13,341 bases of DNA, from positions 1 to 13,341 of the forward strand of contig JABDRH010000332.1 of the NCBI GenBank assembly GCA_013041835.1, given 5' to 3'. A program made the translations under genes and the position numbers. The stretch's first letter is position 1; each line of letters begins with the position of its first letter. Of this stretch, positions 1 to 7,871 are shown one piece after another. This stretch comes from Desulfatitalea sp. GTDB lineage: Bacteria > Desulfobacterota > Desulfobacteria > Desulfobacterales > Desulfosarcinaceae. The notes beneath the pieces were generated by a model, which was given only the letters and a program-made list of their open reading frames with translations, made no database searches and was not told where the DNA came from.

Positions 1-30
1 ATAGCATATAATATAGAGTTGCCAGGCTTG

Positions 31-61
31 TTTTTTTTCTGTTTGTTGCCCAGAAAAGAAA
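31..61. terminator. T/A-rich hairpin, possible bidirectional terminator
   Basis: The arm at 31-41 (eight T then CTG) pairs with 51-61 (CAGAAAAGAAA), with one G-T wobble and a 9-base loop at 42-50. The stem is almost all A-T pairs, so it is weak. The arms themselves provide a U-run after the top of the stem for leftward transcription. It could close a gene lying to the left of the window, or be chance in an AT-rich stretch. Confidence 0.3.
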
Positions 62-258
62 AAAAGTTATTGACACGGAGAGTGATTTCTAGTAGGTTGC
101 ATTTATCGCAACAGACTTGAATTAAATGCAAATTGAATGCGCGTTTCGCTCTTTAAACGGTCTCGTATGGCGGGTACTTCTTTCCATGATCAACAGATAC
201 TTTCGGCATCCGATATTGTTTCGCAGCAAAATAGACGATGATGACATTTTCTTTTTTC

Positions 259-275
259 GTGCTGCTGCGCAGCAC
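259..275. repeat. GC-rich 7-bp inverted repeat
   Basis: GTGCTGC at 259-265 and its exact reverse complement GCAGCAC at 269-275 flank a 3-base loop. It is a GC-rich island directly after a T-rich run (249-257). There is no U-run on the 3' side in the plus direction, so it does not look like a terminator. It may be an operator or mRNA hairpin upstream of the HXXEE gene. Confidence 0.35.
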
Positions 276-341
276 ATGTAAATAGTTCGCCAAAGCCGGG
301 GCTATTGGGCTTTCCACGTGATTTTATTGTTAGTATGAAAT

Positions 342-347
342 TATAAC
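342..347 (+). promoter_or_regulatory. -10-like element before HXXEE gene
   Basis: TATAAC matches the sigma-70 -10 consensus at five of six positions. No good -35 lies at 16-18 bases upstream. A transcript starting about 7 bases downstream would begin near 354. That would leave no room for a ribosome-binding site before the GTG at 357 but fits translation from the ATG at 441. Confidence 0.25.
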
Positions 348-440
348 CGGAATGATGTGAACGTATCATCGACCCGAATATTGCCTAAATTCGTGGGTAA
401 TACTCTTGGAATGACGCAAAAAAAATGGGGGAGGGTAGAA

Positions 441-1073
441 ATGTTGGGTTTTTATCGCAGACATTGGTTCGACATTGGAGGTGTTCTGGCCGTCGTCGTC
501 GGCGTCGTTCTTCTGTTAAAGTGGAAAACGCTGCCATATATTCAGTTGCTTATGGCATTGAATTTTTTTACGTTGCTGCTCCATCAATTCGAGGAATACC
601 GTTGGCCGGGTGGTCTTCCGGGTCAGATGAATGGCGGTCTTCATAAAAGCGACATGCCTGACCGTTACCCGGCCAATCCCCATTCACTGATGCTTCTCAA
701 CACCGTCGGTGCTTATCCGTTTTACCTGCTCCCCGTATTTTTTCCGGACGTGATATGGCTCGGCCTGGGGCCGGTACTGCTTGCATTCGCCCAGGTTCCG
801 ACGCATGGCCTAATGATGCCAATTAAGCTGAAAACGCTGTATGGCAAAGGATTCATCACAGCGTTTTTTATGTGGTTGCCCATAGGAATACTCTATATCC
901 GCCACATCGTCGCCGAGGGTCTCGTGCGTCCTGCGGACTGGGTTTATGGCGCAATCTACATGTTCCTTTTTGGCGCATTCGTTGTGCAGGGAACCATCCG
1001 TATTTTCAGAGACAAACACACTCCCCATCGTTTTGCTCGGAAGCAACTGGGGCGTTGGGGTAATGCATCGTGA
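441..1073 (+). CDS. HXXEE domain integral membrane protein
   Basis: This is a 210-residue polytopic membrane protein of the HXXEE family, whose biochemical function is unknown. The defining motif is seen as H48-Q-F-E51-E52 at the end of the second hydrophobic segment. A conserved-looking N-P-H follows at 79-81, and another His (H122) falls in a later helix. Hydrophobic segments lie at about 12-26, 31-47, 83-101, 104-126, 137-153 and 165-183, with a basic C-terminal tail. The paired His and Glu residues in or near membrane helices suggest metal or substrate binding, but this is inference. I chose the ATG at 441 because GGGGAGG lies 7 bases upstream (427-433). An in-frame GTG at 357 would add 28 residues but has no clear ribosome-binding site. 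It stands alone, 116 bases before the next gene, so it may or may not belong to the transport locus. Confidence 0.8.
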   Translation: MLGFYRRHWFDIGGVLAVVVGVVLLLKWKTLPYIQLLMALNFFTLLLHQFEEYRWPGGLPGQMNGGLHKSDMPDRYPANPHSLMLLNTVGAYPFYLLPVFFPDVIWLGLGPVLLAFAQVPTHGLMMPIKLKTLYGKGFITAFFMWLPIGILYIRHIVAEGLVRPADWVYGAIYMFLFGAFVVQGTIRIFRDKHTPHRFARKQLGRWGNAS

Positions 1074-1088
1074 TAGACGGTACCCAAA

Positions 1089-1098
1089 ATACTAGTAT
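1089..1098. repeat. Perfect 10-bp palindrome upstream of CMD-like gene
   Basis: ATACTAGTAT is its own reverse complement and lies about 90 bases before the ATG at 1190. A second small dyad, CTCAA with TTGAG, lies at 1104-1119. Either could be a regulator site, but short palindromes also arise by chance. Confidence 0.2.
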
Positions 1099-1189
1099 GA
1101 TAACTCAAGGCAGTTTGAGATAGCTCTGTGGTCCATCTTAGAACCAAGCCCAACTCTTAGCACGCAACTACAAATGAAGGGAGTACAAC

Positions 1190-1999
1190 ATGAAGAGTAT
1201 TAAGAAGATGATGATGAGTGGTTATATTTTTGTTGTTTGCCTCATGATGATAGCAGCGCCTGTCGCCGTATGCGCGAATGATGACGGTGGGCTGGCCGCG
1301 ACAGTGCCCGCGCCCAGAATGCCGTTGATTGAATCTGTGGAAGATCTTGCGGCATTAACCCACCTGGAGGATTATGAGATGGAATTGGGAGAGACAATCC
1401 TTCAAAGGAATATGGTAACCAGTCAGGGATGGGCTATTCTGGGAAATGACCCTGAACTGCAGATGCTCTGGCTTATCCTAGGTAATGAATTGGGCGCACT
1501 CTGCTACGCATACGATGACATGCAAGCGATCCCCTTTGGCCCGATGAACCTGATCTCCCTTTACATATCAAAACGATCCGGCAGTGATTACATGTGGCCC
1601 TTTTTCAAAGGCGTCACTGTCGCCCAGATCGCGGCTTATGAAATGCCTGAATACTACGAGAGGAAGCTTAATTTCATCCTGTTCCCGAACTGGCGCGGAT
1701 GGTCAGACGAAGAGCGTTTGACCCTCAAGTTCACCAAGGCGCTGGTTGAAAACCGTTTGTCCGATGAATTGTACCAAGAGGCGCTCGAAGCATGGGGAGA
1801 AAAGCGTCTTCTCCGGAACACGACATGGGTTGGATACATCAACTTGTGGTCGTTGGTGGCAAAAGTATCGGATTTGACGTATGACCCCGTGGCGGAGCCG
1901 GCACCGTCTATACCCCCAGCGGCTATCGAAAATTTAGGTGCGGTAATGGAAGCAACAAGAATGCGTTTGTTGGATTATTTCTATTCTTTAGGAAATTAA
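1190..1999 (+). CDS. Exported carboxymuconolactone decarboxylase (AhpD-like) family protein
   Basis: This 269-residue protein has a Sec signal peptide: basic start, hydrophobic stretch 12-27, and a likely cut after V-C-A at residue 29. It should therefore act in the periplasm. Residues about 117-230 follow the carboxymuconolactone decarboxylase/AhpD helical pattern. That pattern is a GPMNLISLYIS helix, G-S-D-Y-x-W at 131-136, a SDEERLTLKF helix near 172-181, a SDELYQEAL helix near 191-199, and a final VGYINLWSLV helix near 214-223. Typical family members have Tyr-x-Trp followed by His residues (gamma-CMD type) or a C-x-x-C pair (AhpD type). Here the positions after Y-M-W are P-F-F and there is no C-x-x-C. 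The usual catalytic groups therefore appear to be missing, and the role is unknown. Residues 40-115 are an N-terminal extension and 235-269 a C-terminal extension. The start is supported by GAAGGGAG ending 7 bases upstream. Confidence 0.65.
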   Translation: MKSIKKMMMSGYIFVVCLMMIAAPVAVCANDDGGLAATVPAPRMPLIESVEDLAALTHLEDYEMELGETILQRNMVTSQGWAILGNDPELQMLWLILGNELGALCYAYDDMQAIPFGPMNLISLYISKRSGSDYMWPFFKGVTVAQIAAYEMPEYYERKLNFILFPNWRGWSDEERLTLKFTKALVENRLSDELYQEALEAWGEKRLLRNTTWVGYINLWSLVAKVSDLTYDPVAEPAPSIPPAAIENLGAVMEATRMRLLDYFYSLGN

Positions 2000-2525
2000 C
2001 GCAGTCGCAGTTGCAAAGAAAGGTACCGCCTAACGACGATCGATATGCAAGTTGCTATTTATATGCATATCTCTACTGTTAAGTATGGGAGAAGCTTCGA
2101 TGTCTTCATTGAACAGGAAGAAGCTCTGCATACATCTTTTGGGCGTGCATAACAATCTCTTGACATGGGGAAGATGAAACAGGGCTATTGGTTCGGAGCT
2201 TGGTTCTAAGTTGGGCCACAGAGATATTTCAGATAAAATAGACTCGGTATTTAAAAAGCTTTTTTTAATTGTGGAAGCAGGGAAATGCCTGATTGAAAAA
2301 GCGGCCATAAGGGGCAGGTGTTGAAAGGCTTGATCAAAACACCTTGAGTTGGACTTAAGCAAGGAGGTGCGTGTATAACATTTTTATGGTCAGGTAGAAC
2401 GTTTTCATGCCACACAGGATATTGATGCAAAATGAAACCTCGGAAAAGATCTTGACACTCACCCGCGCGTGTATTAACGCTCCACTAAATTCAAACGAAT
2501 TTCGACGGAATTGAGAGGTACAACT
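2000..2525. other. Non-coding gap before the transport operon
   Basis: About 525 bases without a gene I can support. It is AT-richer than the flanks. It contains an AAAAAGCTTTTT palindrome at 2253-2264, an unused AAGGAGGTG-like sequence near 2359-2367, and a TTGACA at 2452-2457 without a well-spaced -10. One frame is nearly open from 2034 to 2327 but is broken by TGA at 2175-2177. Its two pieces (ATG at 2085 to 2174, and 2178-2324) read as short peptides I do not recognise. This could be a decayed gene or chance. No insertion-sequence ends or tRNA arms were seen. Confidence 0.5.
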
Positions 2526-3725
2526 GTGTTGCTCGGGACTATTCATATCAATGCTATCAGAATGCGCGCCCTTATGACTGCAAGATCGCCGAGGTTGCGA
2601 CCCGTCATGCTCACATGGACCATCGGTGTCTTCGCCGGCCTGTTGGCACTGTTGCCATATAAACCTTCGCCGGCGCAAGCCGCATTTATTGATCCGATAG
2701 ACAGGCCGGCAATGCAGACCCGACGGGCGACAAGTTCCGTGTTGCTGGATGTGGCAAAAGCCGGTCAAAGATTGGTAGCCGTTGGCGAAAGAGGGATTGT
2801 CTTGTTGTCCGATGACGGCGGCGTGACATGGCGGCAGACGCAGGTTCCAACGAGTATGACGCTGACGGCGCTGACCTTCAAGGATGCGAGACTGGGCTGG
2901 GTCGTCGGCCATGGTGGTATCCTACTGCAGACACAAGACGGCGGCAAGACGTGGAACAGGCATCTTGACGGGAAAAAAGTAGCGGATATGATCCTGAAAG
3001 ATGCTCAAGAGAGTGTTGCCAAATCACCGGATAGTAAAACAGCCCAAGCACTGCTTGACAATGCCAGGAACCTGGTTGAACAAGGGGCCATTCATCCCTT
3101 TTTGGACATATACTTTCACGATGAAGATAACGGTTTCATCATTGGCGCATACGGTTTGATTTTGCGAACAAAAGATGGTGGAAGAACATGGATGCCATGG
3201 CTGTCCAAGGTCGATAATCCCTACATGCTGCATTACTATACTATTTGCGGGAAAGGGACAAAGATCTATATGGCCGGAGAACAAGGTCTTTTCTATCGTT
3301 CCTTGGATAGCGGTGATAGCTTCGAGAAGATTGAAACACCTTATGGAGGCAGTTATTTTGCCTCGGTCCTGACCGAAAAGGGCGATGTTGTCATCGCTGG
3401 TCTGCAAGGCAATATCTTCAGATCGAAAGACGATGGCATCTCTTTTGAGCAGATCATCGTACCGGATCAAATTACGGTAAACACGATGTGCCTGTTAAGA
3501 AACGGTCGGGTATTGGTAATGAACCAATTGGGACAACTTTTGATGCTTCACGATGAAAAACCGGAGGCTTTGTTGCTGCAGCAAAAAGGACCGCCGGCCA
3601 CCGCATGGGTCGAAATCGATGACGGTTGGCTGGTTTCTGTCGGATTTCAAGGGGTGTTTCGATATTCAGAGCCACTTTCGCTATCGCGATTTGCACTGCA
3701 GCGGCAACAAGGAGACAACCAATGA
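2526..3725 (+). CDS. Exported Ycf48/Hcf136-like beta-propeller protein
   Basis: A 399-residue exported protein of the Ycf48/BNR-like propeller class. Five Asp-box (S/T-x-D-x-G-x-T-W/F) turns are visible at about 95-102, 136-143, 215-222, 259-266 and 300-307, each closing a blade. Between the second and third boxes lies a charged helical insertion at about 150-190. A hydrophobic segment near 29-44 followed by A-Q-A-A looks like a signal peptide with an unusually long basic front. Starts are uncertain. GTG 2526 has GAGAGG 7 bases upstream; TTG 2511, ATG 2562 and ATG 2574 are in-frame alternatives, and the two ATGs would give a more normal signal peptide. In plants and cyanobacteria the family helps assemble photosystem II. 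In other proteobacteria it is found beside RND permeases with DUF1302 and DUF1329, as here, so an assembly or coupling role in transport is more likely. Its stop overlaps the next start (ATGA, 3722-3725), which implies translational coupling. Confidence 0.85.
   Translation: MLLGTIHINAIRMRALMTARSPRLRPVMLTWTIGVFAGLLALLPYKPSPAQAAFIDPIDRPAMQTRRATSSVLLDVAKAGQRLVAVGERGIVLLSDDGGVTWRQTQVPTSMTLTALTFKDARLGWVVGHGGILLQTQDGGKTWNRHLDGKKVADMILKDAQESVAKSPDSKTAQALLDNARNLVEQGAIHPFLDIYFHDEDNGFIIGAYGLILRTKDGGRTWMPWLSKVDNPYMLHYYTICGKGTKIYMAGEQGLFYRSLDSGDSFEKIETPYGGSYFASVLTEKGDVVIAGLQGNIFRSKDDGISFEQIIVPDQITVNTMCLLRNGRVLVMNQLGQLLMLHDEKPEALLLQQKGPPATAWVEIDDGWLVSVGFQGVFRYSEPLSLSRFALQRQQGDNQ
3709..3725 (+). promoter_or_regulatory. 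Ribosome-binding site and ATGA overlap fixing the RND start
   Basis: AAGGAG at 3709-3714 lies 7 bases before the ATG at 3722, and that ATG overlaps the TGA of the propeller gene. This decides between the ATG at 3722 and an in-frame GTG at 3626, which would add 32 residues inside the upstream gene with no ribosome-binding site. Confidence 0.8.
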
Positions 3726-6109
3726 AGTCCGACCCTGGCATTACAGATCATCCGGTGATCAGCGACCTATCTGATTTCAATAAAAACTCAGGCAACATCC
3801 TCGAAAGATTGATCTTCAATAACAGGTGGGTCATTGTCATCGTGTGCGTTCTGATAACCTTGTTTTTAGGTCATCAGGCGACAAAGTTGCAGCTTAACGC
3901 AAGCTTTGACAAGATGATACCCACCGGGCATCCCTATATCGCCAATTATCTGAAACATGAAAAAGACTTGACCGGTCTGGGCAATGTGGTGCGCATCGGC
4001 GTGGCAAACACGCAAGGTTCGATCTATGACAAGGATTATCTGAGTTTAGTCCAAAAAATAAGCGATGAAGTTTACCTGATTGCCGGTGTCGATCGACCCT
4101 TCATGAAATCGGTATGGACGCCAAATGTGCGTTACACCGTGGTGACCCAGGAAGGACTGGATGCCGGCCCCGTTATTCCCGAGAGCTATGATGGCTCCGA
4201 AGAATCTTTAAAGCAGTTGGCCTTTCGGATTCAAAACTCGGGAGAACTGGGCAAACTGTTTGCCGTCAACGGAAAATCCAGCGTGCTGAGCGTTCCGATT
4301 CTGAGTACATACAGCGACGGCAGTCCCGTGGATTACAGCAAACTAGGCGATCGGCTTGAACAAATCAGAGAGAAATATCAAGATGACAAAACCAAGATCT
4401 ACATCACAGGCTTTGCAAAGATCGTAGGCGATCTCATCGAAGGGCTGAAAGAAGTGGTTTTTTTCTTTTTTCTTTCGATGCTCATTGCCGTAGCCATGGT
4501 TTACTGGTACACGCGCTGCATTCGCAGCACGGTGTTGTTGGTTTCGTGCTCGCTGACAGCCGTGATATGGCTATTGGGATTGCTTCCCACCTTGGGGTAT
4601 AGCCTGGATCCGTATTCCATGCTTGTGCCTTTTTTGGTATTTGCCATCGGAATGAGCCATGGCGCTCAGAAAATGAACGGCATCATGCAAGACATTGGAC
4701 GGGGCACGCACAAACTGGTGGCTGCCCGTTACACCTTCCGTCGATTATTTCTGGCCGGCCTGATCGCCTTGCTGGCCGACGCGGTTGGATTTGCGGTTCT
4801 GCTGATGATCGACATTCAAGTCATTTTGGAATTATGCATTGCAACAAGCATCGGGGTGGCGATCCTCATCTTTACCAATTTGATCCTTTTGCCGGTTCTC
4901 TTGTCGTTCACCGGGGTCAGCGCCGAGGCGGCAGCACGGAGCCTGAAAGCGGAAGAAAGTGAAAAAGACGTCAAGACGCTGAATCCCTTATGGAAATTTT
5001 TGGGTAACTTCACCCAACGGAAACGGGCCATTATCACAATTAGTGGTGCCGCGATGATTGCCGCGGCGGCTATTTGGGTGGGCCAAGGGCTTAAAATAGG
5101 CGATCTTGACGTCGGTGCCCCGGAGTTGCGCCCGGATTCGCGATACAATCGCGACGTTGCCTTCATGACCGAGAACTACGGGGCCAGCAGCGATTTATTC
5201 GTGGTCATGATACGCACGCCGGAATGGGGAAGCGCCAATTCAGATATCATGCAACGCATCGATATGCTGGAATGGGAACTAAGAGCGCTGCCCTGCGTGG
5301 ATTCAACCAATTCGCTGGCGTTGCTCAATCGGCGAATTTATGTGGCCTATAGCGAAGGAAATCCCAAATGGTATGATCTTCCCCGCAACCAAGCCTCGCT
5401 GAACAACTTCACGGGCATGGCACCTCGGGAAATATACAATGAAAACTGGTCGTTATCAACCCTGTATGTATACTTGAAGGATCATCGCGCGGACACGCTT
5501 TCCGCGGTGGTTGAAACCGTAAAAAACTTTTCCGACAACTATAACATGAACGATGCCAAGTTTTTGATGGCCGCGGGGCCTGCCGGCATTGACGCCGCCA
5601 CGAACATCGTGGTCAAAAAAGCCTGGCGCCTCATGATCCTGCTGGTTTACGGGGCCGTCATCTTGTTGTGCTTTATCACTTTCAAATCATGGCGGGCGGT
5701 TGCCGTCGCCGTATTGCCCTTGATGCTGACCTCGATTCTTGCCGAAGCCTTGATGGTAAGTCTAAATATTGGTGTCAAAGTGGCCACGCTTCCGGTTGTT
5801 GCCTTAGGCGTCGGTATCGGCGTGGATTACGCACTATACCTGTTAAGCGTGGTGATGACCCATTTGCGCCAGGGGGCATCGGTCGCGCAGGCCTACATGA
5901 AAGCATTGCTATTTATCGGCAAGGTCGTGATGTTGATCGGCGTGACCATGTCCGCTGGTGTTGCGACCTGGATGATGTCATCCATCAAATTTCAGGCGGA
6001 TATGGGTATTATGCTGTCGTTCATGTTCCTGTGGAATATGTTGGGCGCCCTTATTTTACTGCCGGCGCTGGCGCATTTTTTATTAAAGCCGAAGAAAATA
6101 TCCACTTAA
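3722..6109 (+). CDS. RND/MMPL family transporter permease
   Basis: A 795-residue inner-membrane protein of the RND superfamily, MMPL type, the group that includes lipid and hopanoid exporters. It has the classical twofold layout. TM1 (36-51) leads to a periplasmic domain of about 190 residues, then TM2-TM6 (about 244-262, 270-290, 299-316, 343-363, 368-396). TM7 (435-453) leads to a second periplasmic domain, then TM8-TM12 (about 636-654, 659-680, 687-708, 728-750, 761-788). TM4 carries F-A-I-G-M-S-H-G-A-Q (307-316). TM10 carries G-V-G-I-G-V-D-Y-A-L-Y-L (696-707), with D702 a good candidate for the proton-relay acid. The two halves are unequal here: His/Ser in TM4 and Asp in TM10. The length fits MMPL-type proteins rather than the ~1030-residue AcrB type. 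It is translationally coupled to the propeller gene, and the outer-membrane barrel gene starts 78 bases later. A hydrophobic substrate is inferred; the direction of transport cannot be read from sequence. Confidence 0.93.
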   Translation: MKSDPGITDHPVISDLSDFNKNSGNILERLIFNNRWVIVIVCVLITLFLGHQATKLQLNASFDKMIPTGHPYIANYLKHEKDLTGLGNVVRIGVANTQGSIYDKDYLSLVQKISDEVYLIAGVDRPFMKSVWTPNVRYTVVTQEGLDAGPVIPESYDGSEESLKQLAFRIQNSGELGKLFAVNGKSSVLSVPILSTYSDGSPVDYSKLGDRLEQIREKYQDDKTKIYITGFAKIVGDLIEGLKEVVFFFFLSMLIAVAMVYWYTRCIRSTVLLVSCSLTAVIWLLGLLPTLGYSLDPYSMLVPFLVFAIGMSHGAQKMNGIMQDIGRGTHKLVAARYTFRRLFLAGLIALLADAVGFAVLLMIDIQVILELCIATSIGVAILIFTNLILLPVLLSFTGVSAEAAARSLKAEESEKDVKTLNPLWKFLGNFTQRKRAIITISGAAMIAAAAIWVGQGLKIGDLDVGAPELRPDSRYNRDVAFMTENYGASSDLFVVMIRTPEWGSANSDIMQRIDMLEWELRALPCVDSTNSLALLNRRIYVAYSEGNPKWYDLPRNQASLNNFTGMAPREIYNENWSLSTLYVYLKDHRADTLSAVVETVKNFSDNYNMNDAKFLMAAGPAGIDAATNIVVKKAWRLMILLVYGAVILLCFITFKSWRAVAVAVLPLMLTSILAEALMVSLNIGVKVATLPVVALGVGIGVDYALYLLSVVMTHLRQGASVAQAYMKALLFIGKVVMLIGVTMSAGVATWMMSSIKFQADMGIMLSFMFLWNMLGALILLPALAHFLLKPKKIST

Positions 6110-6187
6110 ATTACTGAGATTTTCACATTTCTTATAGCATGGTGCGTGTTGGCGCGGTGAATTTTCAACCCAAAGGAGAAAGAGCTT

Positions 6188-7846
6188 ATGAAAACAAGAA
6201 TTCGTTTCATACCAATCCTTTTCGTTCTTGGCGTGTTGGCGGTGTCAGGCCTGCAGCCCGTTTTTGCATTAAGGATCGAGACCGGCAACGACGATTTGGA
6301 AGTACGATGGGACAACAATCTAAAGTACAGTGCAATGTTTCGGGTGGCGTCAAAAATAGATGAGCTTACACTTGAAGATGCGGCAGGCACCAACAGCCCC
6401 CTGAGCTCGGACGACGGAAACCGCAATTTTGACCCAGGGCTGGTTTCCAACCGCGTTAGCCTTCTTTCCGAGTTTGACATCGGGTACAAAAGGATGATCG
6501 GCATACGCTTAAGCGGCGCCGCATGGTATGACCATGTGTACAATCAATCCAACGACCATGACGCGCCCGGAAGAAGCAACACCCTTTCGGTGCCATACGA
6601 TGAGTTTCTCGAGACCACTGAAAAACTTCATGGCCGGGACGCCGAACTGCTCGATTACTTTGCATGGATCAGCGCGCCGCTGGGCAACACGGGCATGCGC
6701 GGGTCCATGAAGGCCGGGCAACACGCCTTGCTGTGGGGCGAGGCCCTTTTTTTCAGCGGAAACGCCATCGCCGGATTACAGGGGCCTGTGGATTTGATCA
6801 AGGGGCTTTCAGTGCCGGCCAGCCAGGCCAAAGAAATCATAAGACCGGTTGAGCAGGTATCCGCGCAGTTGTCGGTCACCCCCACCGTCGCGCTGGTCGG
6901 CTACTACCAATTGGAGTGGGAAGGCTTGCGTTTTCCCGGCGCGGGAAGCTATTTTTCGACATCCGACGTCGGCGGCGGCGGCGAATTGCTGCGCACCGAT
7001 ATGGTATGGCCCGGATCAGGCTATCATCACGGGCAGGACATTCAAGCACGCGATGACGGCCAGTTCGGCCTGGGCGTAAAATTCCGGCTCAAAGAGGTGG
7101 ATTTGGGTGTTTACGGCATCAATTACCATGCAAAAGCCCCCGTCGCCTATCTTTCACCGGGTCTGGGAGCGAATCCGGCAATTGGAAAAGTTGGAGAAAT
7201 CTTTTTCGTTTATCCCGAGGATATCAAGGCTTACGGGTTAAGCGCAAACTACTGTTTTGGAAATACCGTCGTGGCGGCCGAGGTGGGATACCGGCAGGAT
7301 TCGCCACTGACTTCAAACACACAGGTGGTTTCCCCGGGAGACGGGGCGGACAACAATTCAGATCCCCGCTATGCCATTGGAAACGGATACACGGCGAACC
7401 TTTCCTTCATTATGACCCTTAACCGGAATTTTATAGCCAATTCCGGATCACTTTTAGGAGAGATCGCATGGAATTATCTTGATGCCATAGAGAAAAACGA
7501 AAATGCGCTTGATCCGTATGCCACAAAAGAAGCGTATGCGTTTCGCATCAAATATTCGGCCAACTATCTGAATGCACTGCAGGGCCTGGATCTGACCCCC
7601 TCGATCAGTGCTTCTTATTCGCCAAGAGGAAAGTCATCCCTTCAACTTCTTGGGGTGCCCAATGAAGGCGGCGATATCACCCTGGGTGTGGATTGTACCT
7701 ATTTGACCGTATGGAGCGCCAGTTTGAGCTACACGCACTATTATGGTTCGGCCAATACCACGACCAATGCCGCCGGCAAATTCAACTATGCCCAAACCAT
7801 GGCGGATCGGAACTTTATTGCCTTTCAAATCAACCGTACATTTTAA
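6188..7846 (+). CDS. DUF1302 family outer-membrane beta-barrel protein
   Basis: This 552-residue protein begins with a clear Sec signal peptide, probably cut after V-F-A at residue 27. The mature start contains D-D-L-E-V-R-W-D-N-N-L-K-Y, the typical opening of DUF1302 proteins. The rest is glycine- and aromatic-rich with alternating polar and nonpolar stretches. It ends in A-F-Q-I-N-R-T-F, with the terminal Phe that outer-membrane barrels use as an insertion signal. Length is normal for the family. Such proteins are thought to be porin-like barrels, but few have been studied; substrate passage through the barrel is inference. AAAGGAGAAAG (6172-6182) lies just before the ATG. The DUF1329 gene follows after 25 bases, and the DUF1302-DUF1329 pair is a standard partnership in proteobacteria. 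Confidence 0.92.
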   Translation: MKTRIRFIPILFVLGVLAVSGLQPVFALRIETGNDDLEVRWDNNLKYSAMFRVASKIDELTLEDAAGTNSPLSSDDGNRNFDPGLVSNRVSLLSEFDIGYKRMIGIRLSGAAWYDHVYNQSNDHDAPGRSNTLSVPYDEFLETTEKLHGRDAELLDYFAWISAPLGNTGMRGSMKAGQHALLWGEALFFSGNAIAGLQGPVDLIKGLSVPASQAKEIIRPVEQVSAQLSVTPTVALVGYYQLEWEGLRFPGAGSYFSTSDVGGGGELLRTDMVWPGSGYHHGQDIQARDDGQFGLGVKFRLKEVDLGVYGINYHAKAPVAYLSPGLGANPAIGKVGEIFFVYPEDIKAYGLSANYCFGNTVVAAEVGYRQDSPLTSNTQVVSPGDGADNNSDPRYAIGNGYTANLSFIMTLNRNFIANSGSLLGEIAWNYLDAIEKNENALDPYATKEAYAFRIKYSANYLNALQGLDLTPSISASYSPRGKSSLQLLGVPNEGGDITLGVDCTYLTVWSASLSYTHYYGSANTTTNAAGKFNYAQTMADRNFIAFQINRTF

Positions 7847-7871
7847 TCAATTATTAAAAAGGAGGCCGTAT

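Larger units (their letters stand above)
1..440. other. AT-rich non-coding leader
   Basis: No gene is supported in this stretch. It is AT-rich with homopolymer T and A runs near 31-65, and it holds two hairpins (31-61 and 259-275) and a -10-like TATAAC at 342-347 upstream of the HXXEE gene. There are no tRNA-like cloverleaf arms, no array of repeats and no insertion-sequence ends that I can see. The genomic neighbour to the left is outside the window. Confidence 0.6.

Noticed and set aside
70..97. TTGACA at 70-75 as a promoter
   Set aside because: The -10 at 17 bases spacing is TAGGTT or similar, with only three matches, and it is more than 340 bases from the nearest gene.
357..440. GTG start at 357 for the HXXEE protein
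   Set aside because: No ribosome-binding site precedes it, the extra 28 residues look non-conserved, and the ATG at 441 has GGGGAGG at proper spacing.
2030..2362. Minus-strand 110-codon frame in the gap
   Set aside because: No ribosome-binding site, no recognisable domain and AT-driven composition. It is most likely chance.
2452..2477. TTGACA at 2452 with TATTAA at 2472 as the operon promoter
   Set aside because: The spacer is only 14 bases, shorter than a working sigma-70 promoter normally has. It is in the right place but not convincing.
3024..3470. Minus-strand 148-codon frame
   Set aside because: It lies antisense to the propeller gene, whose Asp-box repeats prove the plus frame.
3626..3721. 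GTG start at 3626 for the RND permease
   Set aside because: It lies inside the propeller gene without a ribosome-binding site. The ATG at 3722 has AAGGAG and a coupling overlap.
5668..6117. Plus-strand 149-codon frame
   Set aside because: It is a shifted frame over the last membrane helices of the RND permease, rich in Arg and Cys, and has no ribosome-binding site.
7743..7871. Upstream start for the DUF1329 gene
   Set aside because: It would overlap the barrel gene by about 100 bases and put 43 Pro/Arg-rich residues before a clear signal peptide. The ATG at 7872 has AAAGGAGG.
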